DNA of 64,000 bases from Gryganskiella cystojenkinii (GCA_015852425.1 JAAAIG010000010.1:32890-96889), one strand, 5' to 3'; counted from the stretch's first letter, positions 12,329-25,548 are shown. Notes: a model not told the origin generated them from the letters alone. Made by a program: numbers and translations.

Positions 12329-13668
12329 GGTCGTTTTATTTTTCTTTTTTGAGAGTGAGTTCGTTTTTGTGAAGAGACAAAGAGGGAGGGAACTCGAAAA
12401 ACACTTCACCAGACGCGTGGGCTGTCGGCCCTTTAAGAAAGGCGATTAAAATTATTTCCTGGCGTGACTTTTTTAATCCTTTTTTTTTTTTTTTTGGCTG
12501 TGGACCAGACGTGAGAGAGCAAGAGAGAACCTGAGGTTTGGATCTTCTCGGTTTAAACAGAAAGCTATCCCAGCTTTGCAGCACGAGAGACTTAAAAACG
12601 AAACACGTCTCCTACGATGTATCATCCGTAGAGCTATTTCGAATAATGTGACCTCTTGGCTTCTCTTGTGGAGTCCACTTTGATTCACTTTTGCAGGTTT
12701 TTGTTCCGAAATCTTCCTTCTTTTGCAAACTAACTTTTGCAGCAAGTGGAGAGCGCGCCTTCCAGCATAGTTTTTATTATTTAGCTCGAGGGACCTTACC
12801 CCGACGCTAAAGATCAAAGTAGTCAACAGCGTCTGTAAGCCTGCATGGTAACAGTTTGACCAAGAGTGTGTGAAATACTCCTTGTTTCTTCCCACGGTAG
12901 ACCCGGCGTCGATTCCAAAGATCACCCTTTTGACTCAAAATGAGTTTTGTTTGTGGAAAGAAAAATACTGAACAGTCAAAAAAAAAAAACACATTGGTTT
13001 TGCTGCGCTAAAGAGATCTGGATAAAATCTTTGAAGATTGAAATTGTTCCTTCATTGACTTGTCCTTTCCTTCCCCTACTGACGGGTCAGGGGAGATGAA
13101 TCAACAGGGTCATGTCTTCGAGACATCTTTTTTGCGTGACCTGACGGAACAGGACCCGGTAAAGGAGGAGGGGTATCATGACAAAGAGATCAGCCAGATC
13201 AATGGAAGGATTCAAGATCCAATACTCAAACCAGAATAGATCCACCGAGTCGGTTGCAAAAAAAATTAAGAAAAATCATTTCCATGAACGGCAAACTCAC
13301 ATAAGGAAAGTTCCGGGCTGGCCTAAGAAAAAAAAAAGCATTTTTTTTCAACACGCCGTGGGACAAATGGAGTCTTGTGGACTGAGTCAACGAAACTTGC
13401 TTTTACTTTCCTTATTGTCCCTTCCCCTCACTTTTTTTTTTTTGCCAGCTGGGGTTCAATTGCCGAGTCGACTCGTGTGTGTCTGGCCTTTCCCTCCCCC
13501 ACGCTGATTCGAATGAATTAGAACAAATAAAGTTTGGGACTCATCGCTTTTTTGTTGCCCTCTTTTTAAAAGGGATCTCTTTTCTTTGTTCTCTTCCTTC
13601 CTTTTCGTTTTTTTTTCCCCTTCTCTTCACACTTCACCCTTACCACAAACAAGACAAGATACTTCAAG
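12329..13668. other. divergent intergenic region, RCC2-PHD / PDX1
   Basis: This 1.3-kb region lies between two divergent genes. The ends are C/T-rich on the strand of each outgoing gene, and poly-T and poly-A runs are frequent. Small reading frames are present, such as a 150-codon one on the minus strand at 12473-12925, but they show no domain, no signal peptide and no gene-like composition. I see no RNA gene. Confidence 0.5.
12413..12418. promoter_or_regulatory. ACGCGT (MCB-like) box upstream of RCC2-PHD gene
   Basis: The palindrome ACGCGT is 85 bases upstream of the start codon of the RCC2-like gene. In yeasts this MluI cell-cycle box binds MBF and drives G1/S genes. About 16 chance copies are expected in 64 kb, so the support is positional only. 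Confidence 0.3.
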
Positions 13669-15048
13669 ATGACCTTTGCAACCCCCACCAACTTGGTCTC
13701 TGATCAGAAGCCCGCTCTCTCTAACGCCTCCGAGGTCCCCGACGTTGCCACCTTCAACGTCAAGGCCGGTCTCGCCCAGATGCTCAAGGTGCGCAAACAA
13801 TAATTCAGACGCAAATGTTCCCTAGTTTTTTTTTCGATTCTCTCCCTCCTTTTACTATGAAAACAAAGAGCCGCTGTGAACTGGAAGAACTACGCAGCGA
13901 CGAAAACATGAATCTGATTCCTTCCTCCATTTGCATTCAAACTCATTAGGGTGGTGTCATCATGGATGTCATTAACGTCGAGCAGGCCCTCATTGCCGAG
14001 GCCGCTGGTGCTTGCGCCGTCATGGCCTTGGAGCGTGTCCCCGCTGATATCCGCAAGAACGGTATGCCCAGCTTTTTACACTCCTCTTATAAGGAACCGT
14101 TATCGATCTGGATTCTATTCTTGTCCTAATTATGTGATTACTTGCTTTTCCTTTTTAAGGTGGTGTGGCTCGTATGTCCGATCCTCGCATGATCCGCGAG
14201 ATCATCGCCGCCGTCTCCATCCCCGTCATGGCCAAGGTCCGCATCGGACATATGGTTGAGGCTCAGGTAAAGAAACTAAAGCACGCAATTGAGAAAAGTC
14301 ATTCAAGGGGGGAAAAATCGTTTTGATCTGGTCCTGATGGTGCCTGAGAAAAATAGAAAATGAACATGCACCAGATCTTCTAAACGACTCACCCATTTCC
14401 CCTCCCTTTTTTTCCTCTCTCACTTTCTTCCGCCAGATCATCGAGTCTCTCGGAGTTGATTACATTGACGAGTCTGAGGTCTTGACCCCCGCTGATGATA
14501 CCAACCACATCAACAAGCACGATTACAAGGTTCCCTTTGTCTGCGGCTGCAAGAACCTCGGTGAGGCTCTTCGTCGTATCAACGAGGGTGCGGCTATGAT
14601 CCGCACCAAGGGTGAGGCCGGTACCGGTAACGTTGTTGAGGCTGTCCGTCACTGCCGCACTGTCAAGTCCGAGATCCGTAAGGCTCAGTTGATGGACGAC
14701 AACGAGTTGTTCACCTATGCCAAGGAGATCCAGGCTCCTTACCACTTGTTGAAGGAGACTGCCAAGTTGGGACGTCTTCCCGTCGTCAACTTTGCTGCCG
14801 GTGGTGTTGCTACCCCTGCTGATGCTGCTTTGATGATGCAGCTCGGATGTGATGGCGTCTTTGTCGGTTCCGGCATCTTCAAGTCTGGTGACCCAGCCAA
14901 GCGTGCCCGTGCCATTGTCCAGGCTGTCACTCACTACAAGGACCCCAAGGTCCTTGCTGAGGTCTCTGAGGATCTCGGAGAGGCCATGGTCGGTATCAAC
15001 ATCTCGGATATCCCCCAGAACCAGCTCTACGCTTCCCGTGGTTGGTAA
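13669..15048 (+). CDS. PDX1: pyridoxal 5'-phosphate synthase subunit PDX1/SNZ
   Basis: Four exons (13669-13788, 13950-14061, 14160-14266 and 14437-15048) give 316 aa, slightly longer than bacterial PdxS (about 294) and similar to fungal SNZ/PyroA. The enzyme builds PLP, the active form of vitamin B6, from ribose 5-phosphate, glyceraldehyde 3-phosphate and ammonia. It forms a dodecamer of TIM barrels, and the ammonia comes from the PDX2/SNO glutaminase. The sequence shows the catalytic Asp in GGVIMDV, the Schiff-base lysine in [10 protein letters not shown], the second lysine and phosphate loop in [10 protein letters not shown], and the late [16 protein letters not shown] and GVFVGSGIF loops. 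About 30 N-terminal residues precede the conserved barrel start. No PDX2 gene lies in this window. Every catalytic landmark is present, so the product should be active. Confidence 0.97.
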
Positions 15049-15506
15049 ATTATGTTTTGTTCTTTCCAAAGACAAAACTTTTTCTCTCCAACCCCACATG
15101 AATATCGTCCTCTTTTCTCCTTGTATATCAATCCGCTCATAGAAATCGACACTTTTCCTTTCACTCCCCCCCATCTTTGTCTTTCTGTAATAATAACTAT
15201 AATTCTTTTCAACAAGAAAAAAAGCTGAAGTGGCAATGGAATACTGTTCATGTGCTTTTGTTTTGCTGTTCTCGTTTTGTGTTCCCCACATGCAAATCGG
15301 TCAAAACTTTTTTTCATTTTTTTCTTTTGCGTCGAGTCAAAAATCTGTGCACTCAAGAGGTGTTACCCCGTGGGAAATTAAAAATGCTTAAGGGTGTTAA
15401 CCGACCATTCCAAAAGTCACATGATTTCCCGTCCCGTCCTCTACCGAATACGGGCAGCGCGCGATTTCAGAGCACATTTGCCTTCTCTTCTTTTACAGCT
15501 ATTGCC
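15049..15506 (+). other. intergenic, PDX1 to DUF423 gene
   Basis: This region holds the 3' flank of PDX1 and the promoter of the next gene on the same strand. It is T-rich with no coding potential. Nothing else stands out. Confidence 0.5.
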
Positions 15507-16220
15507 ATGTCGTCTACTTTCTATCTTCGAGCTGCCTCTCTTGTTGGTAATTGAAATCAGTGTCTATTGTCGGAGCCAACGGCTTTCAACGAAAAACCTT
15601 GTACTTTTTAACCTGGCTTGCTGACACCCTGTTGTTTGTTGAACAACTCAACACAATTTAGGCGGTATTGGTGTGATGAGCGCCGGTTATGGAGCTCACG
15701 GTCTCTCCAAGCGAGTCAATGGTGACGAAGGAAAGATCAAGGTAAAATGGGACAACATAGTCTCCTCCATTCAGAGACTCAACACAAGACGATGGTTGAT
15801 GGAACCTCGTCCCCCCCTCCCCTGGTCCTTGTCTGTGAGCGTTAGTTGTTGCACAGCAATTGGGGCTCCCTCTCGATGACCTGGTTGATCTGCAGGTTAT
15901 TGCCTCGCCCACTAATCTCAACTCTCCCTATTCAACCTTTACCCATACGGCCCAATTAGTCCTGGAACACTGCTGCCAACATCCAATTGATTCACGCTGT
16001 CACCCTCTTGGCCATCTCTCAATCCCCTGCCTTGTTGGCCCGCACGGGCGGCCGCTTTGGTGCACCCCTGATCCTCCTCGGCACGACCTTGTTCTCGGGT
16101 TCGATTTACGGTTTGATCTTGGACCAGGAGAAGACCTATGCTCGGGCCTTGAAACTTGGGCCTCTCACTCCCCTCGGTGGAGTAACCTTGATCTGCGGAT
16201 GGTTGGCTTTGGCTCTTTAA
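15507..16220 (+). CDS. DUF423/TMEM256-like small membrane protein
   Basis: Three exons (15507-15546, 15662-15741 and 15960-16220) give 126 aa. The protein has about four hydrophobic segments: the N-terminal SLVGGIGVMSAGYGAHGL, an IQLIHAVTLLAI helix, APLILLGTTLFSGSIYGL, and the C-terminal LGGVTLICGWLALAL. The GAxGAHGL motif near the N-terminus, the H in the second helix and the FSGSIY motif in the third are hallmarks of the DUF423 family (bacterial YgdD, animal TMEM256). The length fits the family. The function is unknown. In eukaryotes the human relative is found in mitochondrial or exosome proteomes, but I cannot place this protein. The stop codon is 130 bases from the stop of the convergent LIM-RhoGAP gene. 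Confidence 0.88.
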
Positions 16221-16349
16221 AATTAAACGTCTCGACAAATACCTTTCACCTCTCTCAATCATCTTCATAAAAAATTGGCAAAAGAATCCTTGTTCTTTTC
16301 CCCTATTCTGTATGTGCGTTTATTGCAAAAGGATGTTTTTTATTGTTAT

Positions 16350-19300
16350 TTACACGGATAAGGGTGAGACTCCTTTCGTTGAATTTCCTTGTTCCACTCC
16401 GCCACTACTACTGCTCCCACCGCTGGGAGAGTGCAAGACGGAAGGCCGCTCTGGTATCCGGAGAAGACCCAAGGCTGAGGATGATGAAGGATTCGAAGTT
16501 GAGAGCCCCTGAGGACCGCCGCTGCCTCCATAGTAGGACCGATGTTGTTGCTGTTGATCCCTTGTTTGTTCAATTAGGACAGGAACAGAGTGTTCTCTTG
16601 AAGCGCCGTTCGAATGAAAGCCGGGTGTGCCCATAGCAGGGGTGCCCGAGTGGAGAACTCCAGCTGCTCCTCCTTCTTCAAACATTCCTTGGTCATGAAT
16701 GCCTGGTACTGTTCCATCCATAACATTCAACTTTGGCGGTGACCCACTCGTTCCCGCCGTACTCTGTTCCGGTGCATCCTGGTCTTGGTAAAGATCTCCC
16801 AACGAATGCGACTTCTTGACCTTGGTCCTGACCAAGTTTTCACAACGCTTCAGAATATCCTTTGAGGAGAGATCTGTTGATGACTCGACCAAGTCCTGGT
16901 CATTCAAAATCGTCGATAAATCCGCAGGAACCTATATAAAAAAGCAAAGACAAAAATAATTAAAACACAAAATCGATCAAAAAGCTCTGAACGCATTAGA
17001 AGCGGGAAGGAGATGAACGATTTTGCGGACAAAATCACTTACTACACAAAAATCGTCCTGGAACTCTAGAAGTCCCATGACGGCTTCGATGGCCAAGAAG
17101 CTCTCGTCTTTGATCGGATCCTTGGATTTGGAATAAAGAACGTTGGGTGTGATGACCGTGGCGAGATTATGAAGATCCATCTTGCTGCCTGTTTCCTCAT
17201 CCACGTGTGAGAACGACGCGACCCAGCGCAAGAAAAGACAGATCGCTTCCATACTGTCTCGATTGGGCTTGGGCAAGAGACAACACGTCAAATGCAAGAT
17301 CATCTTTCGGAGGTTCTCATCTTCCACTTCTATCATTCGATGGACATCATTTCAATACACGATATTGTTAATAAAACTTGCCTAGATAGGCTGGAAACAA
17401 TCACAGCGACAGTCAATTTTAACACCTACTTTGAGAGACAACAAAGAGTCGATGCAGCTTGAACGTCAAAAGAGGATCAGGAAGGTCCCGCAGGAACTTC
17501 TTCAGTAAGGCCGCCACTTGCACGGGGTTATCCTCTGTCAAGTTCACGGATGATGGATCCTTGTCGATAGCCTCGCTCAGGTCTTTGAGTCTACGGATGT
17601 TACCGTTCTTCCTGAATACACCCTCAATCGACATATCTATAAAGTTGTTGAGAAGTGGACAAAAAAATACACGTGTAAGTGTATGTACACAAGAGCCAAA
17701 TCGTGCCATACTTTGGTGGTGCAAAACAATACCCATGTTCCGCATAGCCGAGATGCTGTCATCGACAAAGCTGGGAATACGAATCCGGCCGGGTCCAGCT
17801 CCCAGTGCCGAGTCCACTCCGTTGCGCTCCACCAAGACCTCCAAAGGCACACCAAATGTGCCTTCGACTAATAAAAATATATCAAAAAATTATGATAAAG
17901 GGTGAGAATAGCATCCCAGATAAAAATCAAATCACGTTGATCGTCGTCAGTAGGGTTCTTACCTTTGGTCTTTTTCTTGTCCGTCTTGAGACCCTTCACG
18001 AATCTACCCCAAAGTGTTTGCTTGCGTTGTCCTATCAAGTCCAAAAGTTCCTCGAGCGTAAAGTATTCTGAGACGACGGGTGCCAGCGTCAAAACCGCCA
18101 GATGCTTCACGATAAAAAGTTCCAACGCCGACAGCTCGCTGAGGTATTGTCTCCTTGGATGACCAGCAGCGTTCACATTAGCAGATGAAGCCAAATGTTG
18201 GGATCCATGCAAGGACGAGTGTCCTGATCGAATACGAAGAGACGGTGTTGGGGATCGACCACTGGTACTACCGTTGATTCGAAGACGCTCCGTCAAATCT
18301 GACAGAGTTGCCGGTGCATCGCCTTCGGCAGGGCCCGAGTCATCCTCGTCATCGAATGCTTCAGACTCGTCGATAATCTCAAACTCAAGCATCGAAAGTT
18401 CTGCATCCCTGTCATTTTCGGTGTCTTCTTGAACACTAGTGTCCAGTCGTGGGGGTCGCCTCCGCTGATGCTCGATAACAGTCTGTCGTCTCGGAAATCG
18501 CGCAGAGTTGGAAAGCTTGCGATCCAAATGAGTCGATTTCACGCGCTTGATGTCTCCAAGATGAATAGCCTCATACTGTCGATGATCGTCGGAAGAATAA
18601 GACTTTGAACGAGAATCCTTGCGGATAAGTCCCTGTGGTACGAGGGGGTCTGCCGATCCTGCAGAAGATGGATGTCGCCCTCGTTGGCCCTCAGATTCCT
18701 GCATAGCATCATCACCTATTAAAAATAAAACCAGAGAATTACAAGAGTTGTTAGTGACGGGCACTCTTTTTTTTTTATGTTGTCCATAAATCTTCAATCT
18801 TGTTACAGGATTGGACTGATACCTTTGAGATGGAGCAGGTTCTCAAGACGAATCAAGGCGACTCGAAGGAGAAAGGTATATTGCTCCAGTTTGGTGACAT
18901 GAGAAAACCCAGCCTTGGCGTCTGGCGTCTTGCATTGCTGGCATAGAACTGCCCCTCGATCCGAATCGAATAAGGCATCATAATAGACAGCTGCGAGTGG
19001 CTTTGCACAGGATGAACAAATCAAACACTTTGGATGCCATCGGTGATGATGATCAAAGGTAAAGCACTCGTCCTCGATGGTGACCCTGCACGACAGACAG
19101 AGATCCGATGTCACCTCCGCATCCATGGAGGTCTTGCCATGCAAATCCTGTAAACACTTGTCCTTGTTCGCCAGATCCATGAGCTTGTTCAAGAAACGTG
19201 CAATAACGGTCTTGGAGTTATACACACGCTCAAGCTTGAGTGCGCAGGTAAGAGCGATTCGGATCAAGATTTTGAGATAGTGGGCGAGTCCAGTGACCAA

Positions 19301-21348
19301 CGAAAGCAACTCCTGCGTCATGCCTAGCCTCCGGACGCCACTCTCCTGAGTATGCGAGAGTAGCGAGAAAAAATTGACAATCTTTTTGCAGAGCATCTTT
19401 GCTTCCCGTCCATGAGCAAGATCTATGACAGGTAAGGTTGTGAAAATAAATGATCAGTATAAGCGGTGTCGTGTCCACCGTATTAAAAACTACAGGTTAC
19501 AGTATTGATGAGAACGATTGAAAAATATGATAGTACCGTTCTGATCGCCGACTTCTCGCATCTGAGCTTCCAGATCATCGATCGCGGTAAAGAGGATCTC
19601 TACATGCAGGATAAATTTTTCGGCCATTTGCACGCCATCATAGTAGGCTCCATTCGAGACATGCAGCAACATCTCGGAGATACACCCTGCAGAAGACTCC
19701 TCGAAAGCTGACAGGACTGTCCAGATTTGGTATACTTTTTCCTCCATTTGTTGCTGAGCCTGTTTGAGCTCCTCTGGTGTCTTCTGTTCGATACTCGCAC
19801 GAGTAGCGATTTCGGTTGGTGATAGCGCCACGTCGTCGTCTGTCACAGTATCCTGTTCAAGACGAGACTGGTCCTCCTCTGTTGGCGGTGCAAATGACAG
19901 TTTGACGTTCCAAAACTAGTATCGATGGATGGCGATGACGACATGGGGAGGGGTGAAGTTATTGTTAGGTTTTTAAGATGTCATTAGCGCACAGGAGAGA
20001 AGAGTTGGGCACGAACAACGATGTCATTCTACGGATTATTTTTTTTTGGAAAATGCAAGGTTTTGGGCAACACAAAATAATAGACAGGGCGAAGTAAAAA
20101 GAGGACTAGGGGGTGAATGGCTGTGCAACATTGCAATATCGTAGAATTTTTATCCTGGTCAACTGCGATGTCGCCGCTTTTTTTTTGCAAGCAGTGGTTT
20201 GTCCGTGGGCGCGCAATAAAAAAAACAAAAAAAGAAACGACCAAGCACATCAAGGGCGACAAAGACGAGGAGGCAATTCAGGGCTGAAGCAAAGAGCCGA
20301 TGTCCAACATGGTGAAAGCGGGGCAGTGTAAGAAAGAGACGTGAAGAGTAAACAGAAACCTACGACCTTTGGGAACGAGTATACATACCTTATGGATCAT
20401 ATAACACTCTGGATGCCAGTGTTCATCCTGACTATTCCGGTTAATCTCGACAAACTGTTTCAAGATCGCGGTTCTACAACCAGCGCACTTGACCGCATAA
20501 CAGAGTGAGTAATGGTAATGGCAGTAGACTTTGCCGTCGTGCTCATAGTATGAGTCCTGAGGCCCAAAGACGGTCGTGCAGACAGAACAGGTAAAGTGTT
20601 CGATATGGTACTTGTTGTCGAGTGCGGTGATGTAGCTCCCTCGCAAGGCTTCTCCACAAGAGTAACAGACCAGGTTCAGCCGTCGAAAGTAATCGCGTTC
20701 ACAGAGTGGATGCTGTTTGCCGTCGGTCTCTTTGATGGGAAAGAACTTGGAAGCGACGATTTGACCACAATCCTAAAAGAGGGATGGCATGAGAATTCGG
20801 GGTCAGTCATTGGTCCGTTCGCATTCATGCTTGGCCTGCATAAACTGTGCTTTTTTTTTTCATCAAGTTGAGAACATAAGAACGCTGTCGAATGTAAACA
20901 TTCTCCACAAAATACAGCACGTGCTGCTGCATCGCTAGTGACCATGGGAGAAATTCATTACCAAACATTTGAAGCAGTCGAGATGGTAAGTGGCGCCCAG
21001 TGCGCGGACAAAGGACCCTTGCATCTGCAGCTCACATTTGCCGCACTTTTGGACTGCAGGGGCTAGTTCGGGCGGTGGTGGCGAGGACGAGGTCTGGATA
21101 GGATGACTCTGCAGTCTTGGCTGATTGGTCTGCTGAGGAAAGGACTCCATGGTGAGGTCCCGTGATGACCTCTGTCGTTGCTGCTGTTGCAAGTGCTGAT
21201 GTTGTTGATGTTCTGCCGCTCGTTCGTCCTGTTGAATAGGAATTGGTTGTGAGAGTGAGAGAGCGGTAGGCTGAGGTTGCCGTACTGCAGGTGGTGGCGG
21301 CGGTGGTGGTGTTGGTGTAGGTGAGGAGGAGGAAGTGTCGTTAGCCAT
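16350..21348 (-). CDS. LRG1: Lrg1-type LIM-domain Rho GTPase-activating protein
   Basis: Nine exons give 1,237 aa: 21348-20962, 20772-20389, 19915-19537, 19422-18823, 18715-17963, 17867-17733, 17636-17430, 17329-17043 and 16931-16350. The domain order matches S. cerevisiae Lrg1 and S. pombe Rga1. A Pro/Gln-rich N-terminus (about 1-100) comes first. LIM zinc domains follow (CGKC..., then CYSCGEALRG..., with an extra CAGC half), and a further LIM (CLSCRVTI...) lies near the middle. The C-terminal RhoGAP domain covers about 835-1040. The arginine finger is in GVFRKNGNIRRLK, and the second helix reads KMDLHNLATVITPNVL. Lrg1 turns off Rho1 and so restrains glucan synthase and cell-wall signalling at growth sites; this role is inferred from the family. 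A Ser/Gly-rich tail of about 190 residues follows the GAP domain. The gene is divergent from the FAM72-domain gene. Confidence 0.92.
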
Positions 21349-22430
21349 GATGGAGAGGGGGGGGAACCGTGGAAGTAGAGGTGTGTCCAGGCACGGTGGA
21401 TGGACGTTCTGTACAGTTGATTAAAAGTGTGGAGCAAGACTGCAGTAAGAAAAACCAGTGGCGAGACAATGGAGGAACGAAAGGTTGCAGAGAGGGTCGA
21501 ACAGAATGAAAAGAGAGGTCTGCAAGCAATAAAAAAGGGGCTAGAGAAGACAAGGACAGCACGATGAAAGGAAAAGGGAGATGGGGGGATTGGATGGAAG
21601 TTGAATAGAAATGAACAAGGAGGAAGGCTTCGTCTTCATTTTCATTTTTCCCTNNNNNNNNNNTTTTTTTTGCGTGTGCGTGCCTTGGTAAGAAGCGGAA
21701 TAAACTAGTCAAGGTCAAAGTCTAAATTCAACAACGAATAAAATTAGTCGCAATTTCTGTTGCATCACGTGCACCATTTATTTTTAGAAGATGTGCCACC
21801 AAATACATACTGACATTTTGATCTTTTTAAAAAAACTTGTCGTTCAGCCCTTTCGATTCAAAAACCCTCGTCCGACAAAAGTCTCAAATGGCATAGAGAC
21901 ATGGGCCTGCTAAGGAGAATATGCTATACTTAAAGCGCCACCATCGCAAATAGAAAGACTGGCCAACAAGAGACAACAAGAGAAGGAGAAAAACATTTTT
22001 TTTTTTTTGCTCGCGTGTCTCTCCTCGCGCGTTCCGTGTCACTTTTTTTATATTTTTTTGTATTGACTTTCTGCACTCTTTATCCCCGCATTCTCAAGTG
22101 TCTCGTTTGTTCTTCTTTCGTTTCTCAAGTTCTTTCCCCACATCGTATACTTTTTCTATTTCTCCACTCGTATGTTCCTTTCTTCGCCTTCTTTCCTTCG
22201 TCCTCCCGTCATACACACAGAGCTAATATTTCACTTGCTTTTTTTTATCAAGTTTTGCCTTTGGCTGCGCCTATCCCTCCTCGTAGTATACGATAGCCGT
22301 TCCCCTCTGGTAAAGACACTACTATATGGCTCTTCACAGATGATTCTTTTGGTCGCTAATGCGTTTTACTAACTTGGACCCTCTCTCGTGCCTCTGACAG
22401 AAAAAAAGCCCGAGAACGTTTGTCTCAGCA
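21349..22430. promoter_or_regulatory. bidirectional promoter, LRG1-like / FAM72-like
   Basis: This 1.1-kb region between divergent starts is G/A-rich on its left half and C/T-rich on its right half. Each half is therefore C/T-rich in the direction of its own gene. A 10-base assembly gap sits at 21654-21663 next to a T run. No RNA gene or conserved reading frame is seen. Confidence 0.5.
21654..21663. other. assembly gap (10 N)
   Basis: Ten N followed by a T run, within the LRG1-like / FAM72-like intergenic region. It probably marks an unresolved homopolymer and does not affect coding sequence. Confidence 0.98.
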
Positions 22431-25343
22431 ATGCCAGGAAGCCACCCGTTAAATTCGCCAATCAGTGGATCAAACAGCGCCAATGGTTCCGCAGTCAATG
22501 ACTCTGTCCACCACCACCACAGGCGTCACCACCACCACCTGGCATTCGACCGACAGCCACAGCATCAACACCATGACCAAAGGCATCCCGGTCATACCTC
22601 TGATCCTGAAGACCACCCTCACCAGCACAACCACAACCAGCGCCAACAAGACCGCTTTAGGGTACACAACACGAATGGCGACAACCGAACAATGAGTACC
22701 GAGAGAGATCGGTATTTTGTCTCTCAAGGCACTAGTTCAGCTTCAGAATCGGTCGTCAACCGCGGGGATATCGATCATTCCCATCAAGGACCTTCGAATT
22801 ATCCGGACTTTTCTGATCAATTCTCCGAGTTTGTGCGATCCAACCATCTCGAGCGTAGAGTCAATGAACAGCCGCACACAATCGAAACATATATCGATCT
22901 GGAAGATAGCTACCAGTCTATACTAACAGCGGTGTCCAACATCCACATGAGTCAATCTCGGCCGAGTGAGGACGATCTTACATCTAACCACCATATGGAT
23001 TCTTCCGGCCGTGTCTTGTCCCACAGCCCATACTCAATGCATGTGGAAGAGCTTAATGGTGGCGATGAACTAGAAGAGATAATCATTGTTGAAGAAGGTC
23101 AAGGCGACGAAGAAACGCCCATGGCCCATGGCCTTGATCACGGCAATACTGGTCTAGAAGAAGAAACGCGAGGTGATTTCGATAGGAGTAGAAGCGTTGA
23201 CTCTGAGAGCGGTCTGGGAGACCTGTATGACATGCAACATATTTTGGTTCACAATCAGCGAATACGCGAGAGCCAGTTGCACCAGTCCCTCGTCGAGTAC
23301 AGTCAACAGTCCAGTCGCTACCGAGGGTCTTATCCACGATCGGATAACGAGCGGATCCTGGACACAATAGGCGTTCCTTCGTCTTTCGAATCGTTCCATA
23401 CAAACTCATCGCCCTTCAGTTCGGACGAGGCTAACCCTGCCGCGGCTCTGGATCGATACTCTCCTACTCACAGCCTCAGTGGATTCCTTCAGCAACCGAG
23501 CATGTCCATTTCCTCGTCCTATTTCACTCCTACCTCAGAATCGACTATCGTCCTATCCTCTCCACCTCCAGGCCGAACATCGGGTACTTTTCCTTACAAC
23601 TCCCACTCCAGTGTGCTCCCACAGTCAACACAGCCCGTCCTTGGCGATGGAAATGCTCTAATGACCAACAACAATACAGCAACTCTCCGTCATGGTGGAG
23701 GACCGTACAGGCCTTTTGTCACTGGCAGAGAGCTCGCCGCTCAACAACAGCAGATGTACCAGAATCTTCAGTCGGTCTCGGAGCAACCTCCGCTCGATCT
23801 TCGTTCGACCTGGCCAGGAGCGGTCAACCCTTGGGAGACAGAGGCATCAGACTATTCTGAAGATGAGTTTGATGAGGAAGGGGGACAAGTCGAATTCGGA
23901 GATTCAGATACTGGTCACTGGTCTGCCTATGGATCACTCACCGGAAGTCGCTCATTTGAGGAGCATAGGCACCAACACTACCACCGACAGCGGCAATTTC
24001 AGCATCGCTATCGCCAATCTGAGCAGCTGCTTCATCAATATCAGCACCCTGCTCACGAGGGCAACCCTGGTGGAGTCGCTGCAACTGCCTCTGCTCGGCC
24101 TGCCGCTGCTGTCTTGGGTCTTGGAGCAAGTCCACTGTTGTCTCGAATGCATCACGAATCTCCCCGTCGGGGGCCTCACTCCATGTCGTCCTCGTTCCCA
24201 GGCAGTGGCATGACCAACATTCCAATCCCTTCTCGATATATTAACCCTCAGCCGTTCAATCACGCTCAGTACACGTCCTCAACCGGCTCTCATCTATTCC
24301 GTCCTCACGACATATCGACAGGGTATAATCACCAAAACGGATACCGCCGGCCCAACCCCTCCTATGAAGTGACTGCGACTGCTACAGCACGTCGTCGTTA
24401 CGTGAATGGTCAACCGCTGCCATACTCGGAAACAATTGAAAGAGCCGAAGCCGGTGGCTGGACCGCCCCCAACTTGTCATCAACTTCAGGATCGACCTCA
24501 TCTAGTCACTGGAATGATGAGACCCATCCCGGACGCAGCAATATTGGCATGAAAGAGGTCATTCGTATGGCCTGTCGGTTTTGTGACACTGTTATCTGCG
24601 AGCGAGGCATGAAGGTAAGAGAAGGGGGGCGTACAGGGAATACGGGAAGACAAGCGGCGAGTTAAACTAGCTGGAGAGCTGACGTTCCAACCTGAATAGG
24701 CACAACTCCTGGCCGATCATACAATTGGGCTTATGTCGACAGACGATGAGCCACACTCGTAAGACACATTTTCCTCTCTTGAATCAATGATTAAGCTACC
24801 CATACCCTTCTAATTTCTAATTTTTTTTACATGTTTTGATTGATTCGATGGCTACAGAGTACAGCTCGTCGGGGAAGAATACAGACCTACGAACTGCTCT
24901 TGCAGGATCATGGACACTGCCTGTCTCGTTTGGTATGAACCTCATTCTCAATAACCTTGAACGTCTTTGCGCGAACGCCACCAACTTTCATGTCACTTAC
25001 GTACTTATTCTTTTTTTTCATTTTGAAACGCGACAACACTTGTCTCAACAAAAAAAAAAAAAAAAATAGCGGCAATGCTATCGGGTATCATATCACTCAA
25101 CCTTGTGTGAGATGCCTCAGCGCTGAGAACAATGGCCACCTTTGGCTCTTCCACCCAGAGTACATTGCAAGCCGTATCCGGCGGGATCCTCGGTGTGAGA
25201 AGCCTCTGTTGTGGGCAGAGCTCCCTCCACCGGAGCACGATTTTGAGACCTTGAGCCTGGTCAAGGTTCACATTGGATCGCGAGAGGGACGGTTACTGAT
25301 CGGGGGTATGGTCCGGCGAGAGTACGATGCGGTCTGCCGCTAG
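22431..25343 (+). CDS. FAM72-domain protein with long disordered N-terminal extension
   Basis: Four exons (22431-24614, 24700-24758, 24858-24932 and 25070-25343) give 863 aa. The last 155 or so residues match the FAM72 family: a CRFCDTVICERGMK block, then CSCRIMDTACLVCGNAIGYHI, then QPCVRC. Paired cysteines suggest zinc binding. Human FAM72A is only about 149 aa; it antagonises the uracil glycosylase UNG2 and affects mismatch repair during antibody diversification. Here some 700 residues of Ser-, His-, Gln- and Asp/Glu-rich sequence come first, with a poly-His run near residues 28-41 and no visible domain. The three introns all fall inside the FAM72 part, and the extension is one open exon, which argues that it is truly coding. 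The molecular role in fungi is unknown. Confidence 0.85.
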
Positions 25344-25548
25344 TCTGTCTAACCTAGAACAGTTTTGCATCCACTACCTCCACTACAACTACTTCTTGTA
25401 CCACAAAGCTAGTTTTGCAGATAGTGTCTGCGTGACTTAAGGGTATAAATTAGGCTTCTCTCTGGATGTTTTTTTGCCTCGGGCGCGATTCTTTGCTCTT
25501 GCACCTGAAAATCAATCATCCCGCGACAACCTGCGAAGCTAACCAACC

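Noticed and set aside
12473..12925. A 150-codon minus-strand frame upstream of the RCC2-PHD gene
   Set aside because: No domain, biased composition from poly-A/T runs, and no splice or promoter support.
14389..15291. A 300-codon open frame opposite PDX1
   Set aside because: Antisense shadow of exon 4 of PDX1; no domain or start context.
17330..17429. A 9-base microexon in the RhoGAP region of the LRG1-like gene
   Set aside because: An AG and a GC donor flank CCTATCTAG in phase, but a single GT-AG intron gives SQK followed by the next helix, as in related GAP domains, and needs no special assumption.
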